Positions 61,292 to 64,000 of a stretch of DNA of 64,000 bases are shown piece by piece. A model generated the notes under the pieces. It was given only the letters and a program-made list of their open reading frames with translations. It searched no databases and was not told the origin of the DNA. The stretch is from DSVZ01 sp037439785 (GTDB lineage Bacteria; Verrucomicrobiota; Verrucomicrobiia; Limisphaerales; J093). The DNA is taken from the NCBI GenBank assembly GCA_037439785.1, contig JBBIVJ010000020.1, forward strand, positions 18,678 through 82,677, written 5' to 3'. The translations under genes and the position numbers were made by a program. The first letter of the stretch is position 1. The number at the start of each line of letters is the position of its first letter.

Positions 61292-61549
61292 ATGGCCGAA
61301 GGTTACTGCGTCAAATGCAAAGCCAAGAAGGAGATTGCCGACGGCGTCGAGGAGATCATGAAGAATGGCCGTAAGGCGATCAAGGGACGCTGCCCGACCT
61401 GCGGTGTGGTCATGTTCAAGATTCTTGGCGGCAAGGCCACGGCCCCGGCGGCGTCTGTCGCACCTCCCGCAGCGGGACCGCCGCCTGCAGAGGTCAGCAC
61501 CGCGGCCGTGACCGATATTCCTTCCCCGGACCCGCCGGCAGCCGCTTGA
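61292..61549 (+). CDS. DUF5679-domain small zinc-ribbon protein
   Basis: An 85-aa protein. The start at 61292 gives MAEGYCVKCKAKKEIADGVE; the frame is open to 61256 but that part is not conserved. Two CxxC pairs (CVKC and CPTC) form a probable zinc ribbon in the first 45 residues, and the rest is an Ala/Pro-rich tail. DUF5679 proteins are small and of unknown function. It precedes the NDK-like gene by 33 bp, so they may be expressed together. Confidence 0.75.
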   Translation: MAEGYCVKCKAKKEIADGVEEIMKNGRKAIKGRCPTCGVVMFKILGGKATAPAASVAPPAAGPPPAEVSTAAVTDIPSPDPPAAA

Positions 61550-61582
61550 GCGAGTGGAGGCCGTTGCTTTCTGCGCTTTTTT

Positions 61583-62758
61583 ATGTCCGAAATCCAACTC
61601 GCCTACGCCCTCATCACCCCCCATTCCCTGCACAAATCCCGCACCGGCGGCATCATCGCCCGCCTGGTCGCCCGGACCAACCTGGACCTGGTCGCCGCGC
61701 GCATGTTCGCCCCCGGTCCTGAGCTGGTCCGGGAGTATGCCGAGCTGATTGTCACTGCCAACGACCCCCAGGACCGTCGCATCCAGGAGCTGATCCGCGA
61801 GTACGTGCTGACCCAGTTCAGCAAAGACCCCAAAACCCATCGGCGTCGGCGGGTCATGATGCTGCTGTTCAAGGGTGAAGACGCCGTGCGCAATGTCCGC
61901 AGCGTGGTGGGCCATTTCTCCTTCCAGCGCCGCGGGGGCGAAACCATCCGCGACACCTACGGCGACCTGGTGGTGGACAGCGATGACAACGTCCGCTACT
62001 TCGAGCCGGCCGTGCTCGCCGCTCCCACCCCCGCGGAGGTGGCGGCCAAGCTCCGCCTCTGGGCCCGCTATTCGGACACCGACGGCGGCGTCCTCGACGA
62101 TGTCATCTCCTACGGCCCGGACGAAAAACCCGAGCGCACCCTGGTACTGCTCAAGCCCGACAACTTCCGCTTCCCCTCCGGCCGGCCGGGCAACATGATT
62201 GACTTCTTTTCCCGCACCGGCCTGTACATCGTGGGCATCAAGGTCCACCGGATGAGCGTGGCTCAGGCCATGGAGTTTTACGGCCCCGTGCGCGAAGTGC
62301 TCCGCACCCGCCTCAAGGACCGGGTGGCCGGGCGCGCCCGGGAAATCCTCCAGCGGGAACTGGGCCTGAAAATCTCCGCCACCGAAGCGGAACAACTGGG
62401 CGACCTGCTCGGCCCGATCTGCGGCGAAAGCCAGTTCGAGAACATCATCCGTTTCATGGCTGGCCGCAGCCCCAGCGAATGCGAACCGGCCCAGTTGACC
62501 GCGCCCGGCCCCGAGAAATGCATCGCCCTGGTCTATGAAGGGGTCAACGCCGTGGCCAAAATCCGCGACGTGCTCGGCCCCACCGACCCCGCGAAGGCGC
62601 CCCCCGGCTCGATCCGGCGCGAGTTTGGCGCCAGCATCATGGTCAACGCCGCCCACGCCAGCGACTCCCCCGAAAACGCCCGTCGCGAGATGCGCATCAT
62701 CAACGTGGGCGAAAACATCTTCAAACGCGAGATCGAGGCCGTCCTGGGCCGCGTCTGA
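61583..62758 (+). CDS. Two-domain nucleoside-diphosphate-kinase-like protein
   Basis: A 391-aa protein with two NDK-fold halves, against about 140 aa for a normal single-domain NDK. The N-terminal half (LAYALITPHSLHKSRTGGIIARLVART) keeps the starting strand but its later part (RDTYGDLVVDSDDN) lacks the histidine motif and appears catalytically dead. The C-terminal half has LVLLKPDNF, a GSIRREFG segment near the usual position and the phosphohistidine motif NAAHASDSPENARREM (canonical NxxHxSDSxExAxxEI). NDKs transfer gamma-phosphates between nucleoside di- and triphosphates; this one may be active only in its C-terminal half. Confidence 0.82.
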   Translation: MSEIQLAYALITPHSLHKSRTGGIIARLVARTNLDLVAARMFAPGPELVREYAELIVTANDPQDRRIQELIREYVLTQFSKDPKTHRRRRVMMLLFKGEDAVRNVRSVVGHFSFQRRGGETIRDTYGDLVVDSDDNVRYFEPAVLAAPTPAEVAAKLRLWARYSDTDGGVLDDVISYGPDEKPERTLVLLKPDNFRFPSGRPGNMIDFFSRTGLYIVGIKVHRMSVAQAMEFYGPVREVLRTRLKDRVAGRAREILQRELGLKISATEAEQLGDLLGPICGESQFENIIRFMAGRSPSECEPAQLTAPGPEKCIALVYEGVNAVAKIRDVLGPTDPAKAPPGSIRREFGASIMVNAAHASDSPENARREMRIINVGENIFKREIEAVLGRV

Positions 62759-62827
62759 GCAGCGCGGCATTCCTCCCCTGGCGGGAGGGGGCGGGCCCCG
62801 CGTGCTCTTGAAGCCGGCGGCCGGACT

Positions 62828-64000
62828 TCAATCCTCCGGCAGGGGCCGGCCCTTGGTCTCTGGCGCCCAGATCAGCGCCACCAGGCCGACCAGGTAAATG
62901 GCGCACATGAGCATCGCCGCCGTCCGGAAGGAACCGATCCACACACTCAGGTGCCCCAGCAGGGCCGGGGCCGGCGCGGCCAGGTACCGCACCGTGTTGT
63001 AGCAAAAGCCCACCCCCGTGCCCCGCAGCCGGGTGGGGAACAGCTCCGGGAAATAGATCGAGTAGCCGGCGAAGGCCGACAACGTGGCAAACCCCATCAG
63101 CGGCAGCATCCAGTACGCCTGCGCCTCGGTCCGCAACGCCCCGAAGACAAAAGCCACCGTCAAGGCGCACAATAGAAACGACAGCAGAAAGGCCAGTCGC
63201 CGGGTCAACAACGCCGCCACGGCCGTAAAGGCCATCATACCGCAAAAGGCGCCGGCATCCTGCAGGGCCGTACCCAACGCCCGCACGCGGTTTACCTTCT
63301 CCTGCGGCTCCCCGCGCAACGCCTCGGTGATCAGCTCCGGCGAAAAGAAGGCGATCCCCCACAGCCCGATCATCCCGGCCACTCCCAGCATCAGCCCCAC
63401 CACAGCGTGGCGTCGCCAGCGCGGATGCCCGAACAGGTCGCGCAGCGAACCCACCTGCTTGTGCGCCTCGCCGCGCGCCGCCGCGGCCTTGGCCGCCTTC
63501 CACGGCTCCGGCTCCTTCAGCCACAGCAGCATCGGCGCCGCCAGCAGCGCCGGTAGAACCCCCACAAAAAACAACACCCGCCACCCGGATAAGCTGCCGA
63601 GAAACTCCGTCTGCGCGGGCGGAATCAGGAAGCTGATGAGGGACCCCATGATGTTGCCCGTGGCCGACAACGCCTGCAACGACCCCAGGGCCACCGCCCG
63701 GAAACGCCCCGGCACGCTCTCGGCCACCAGCGTTGTCGCCGCCCCGAACATCCCTCCCACCCCCAGCCCCACCAGGAAACGGTAGGCAATGAACTCCTGC
63801 CAGCTTTGTGCCAGACCCGACAAGCCGGTGAACCCTGAGTACACCAGCAGCGTGGCCACCATGGTCTTCACCCGCCCCCACTTGTCGCTCATCATCCCGA
63901 ACAGAATGCCCCCCGTGGCCCAGCCGATCATCATGGCCGTGGTGGCGTAGCCGCCGTAGGTCTTCACCACCTCCCGCGCCGCCTGCCCGCCGACAATCGC
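62828..64000 (-). CDS. MFS transporter, 5' end outside window
   Basis: The minus-strand frame stays open to the right edge, so the N-terminus is missing; 390 residues are visible. About ten hydrophobic segments are seen, with the MFS loop motif GGILFGMMSDKWGRVKTM between helices 2 and 3, RFLVGLGVGGMFGAATTLVAESVP and the C-terminal IYFPELFPTRLRGTGVGFCYNT, which resembles the sugar/metabolite:H+ symporter group. The substrate is not assignable. It converges with the NDK-like gene, 69 bp between stops. Confidence 0.88.
   Translation of the reverse strand, partial: AIVGGQAAREVVKTYGGYATTAMMIGWATGGILFGMMSDKWGRVKTMVATLLVYSGFTGLSGLAQSWQEFIAYRFLVGLGVGGMFGAATTLVAESVPGRFRAVALGSLQALSATGNIMGSLISFLIPPAQTEFLGSLSGWRVLFFVGVLPALLAAPMLLWLKEPEPWKAAKAAAARGEAHKQVGSLRDLFGHPRWRRHAVVGLMLGVAGMIGLWGIAFFSPELITEALRGEPQEKVNRVRALGTALQDAGAFCGMMAFTAVAALLTRRLAFLLSFLLCALTVAFVFGALRTEAQAYWMLPLMGFATLSAFAGYSIYFPELFPTRLRGTGVGFCYNTVRYLAAPAPALLGHLSVWIGSFRTAAMLMCAIYLVGLVALIWAPETKGRPLPED

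Overview
The window is a GC-rich, gene-dense bacterial chromosome segment. The gene set suggests Verrucomicrobiota, probably a Limisphaera/Pedosphaera-like lineage. The clues are an exported protein with the phylum's typical C-terminal FYRV module, a DUF1080 protein beside L-rhamnose mutarotase, a Tat-exported Gfo/Idh/MocA oxidoreductase, an exported heparinase-type enzyme, an ECF-like sigma factor next to a Ser/Thr kinase, and few clear Shine-Dalgarno sites. This placement is inferred from content, not from a marker-gene tree. No phage, insertion sequence or CRISPR array was seen.

Layout: 1-9 kb holds the 5' part of a secreted metalloprotease (cut by the left edge), argD, the AmmeMemoRadiSam pair, a heparinase-like enzyme and a UroD-family protein. 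tRNA-Leu(UAA), mutS and ftsK follow (9.3-15 kb). From 16.2 to 20.3 kb lies a respiratory module: a small cytochrome c, a seven-haem NapC/NirT-type quinol dehydrogenase, and a nine-haem cytochrome c fused to a membrane cytochrome b, which is broken by a one-base frameshift. A minus-strand run scpA-scpB-pheA-kdsD-hydrolase (20.4-24.8 kb) is preceded by a seven-codon reading frame with a perfect Shine-Dalgarno and consecutive Phe-Tyr-Trp codons, a candidate aromatic-amino-acid leader. A histone-like winged-helix protein, a large zinc protease, an oxidoreductase and an MDR dehydrogenase follow. The conserved rpmH-rnpA-yidD-yidC-jag operon (32.3-35.5 kb) comes next, without dnaA.

The most interesting region is 38.9-47.2 kb, all on the plus strand: a sigma factor, a Ser/Thr kinase with an apparently missing C-lobe, a GrpE-like protein, an extended Hsp70, an inner-membrane TPR/coiled-coil/OmpA protein and a YbjN-like protein. 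The last three overlap by ATGA junctions. The order suggests a specialised Hsp70 machine with its own signalling inputs and an anchor to peptidoglycan. I do not know a described system of this composition.

From 47.3 kb come a polytopic membrane protein, a threonine aldolase flanked by two near-identical 194-bp direct repeats, a DUF4010/MgtC membrane protein interrupted by an in-frame stop, an MBL/beta-CASP nuclease, then HAD phosphatase, ApgM, nucleotidyltransferase and esterase genes. The end holds a penicillin-acylase-family enzyme, a DUF5679 protein, a two-domain NDK-like protein and an MFS transporter cut by the right edge. Intergenic spaces at 28.7, 30.6-31.2, 48.9-49.6, 50.7-51.2 and 57.5 kb carry one related set of palindromic elements and degenerate 7-bp repeats.
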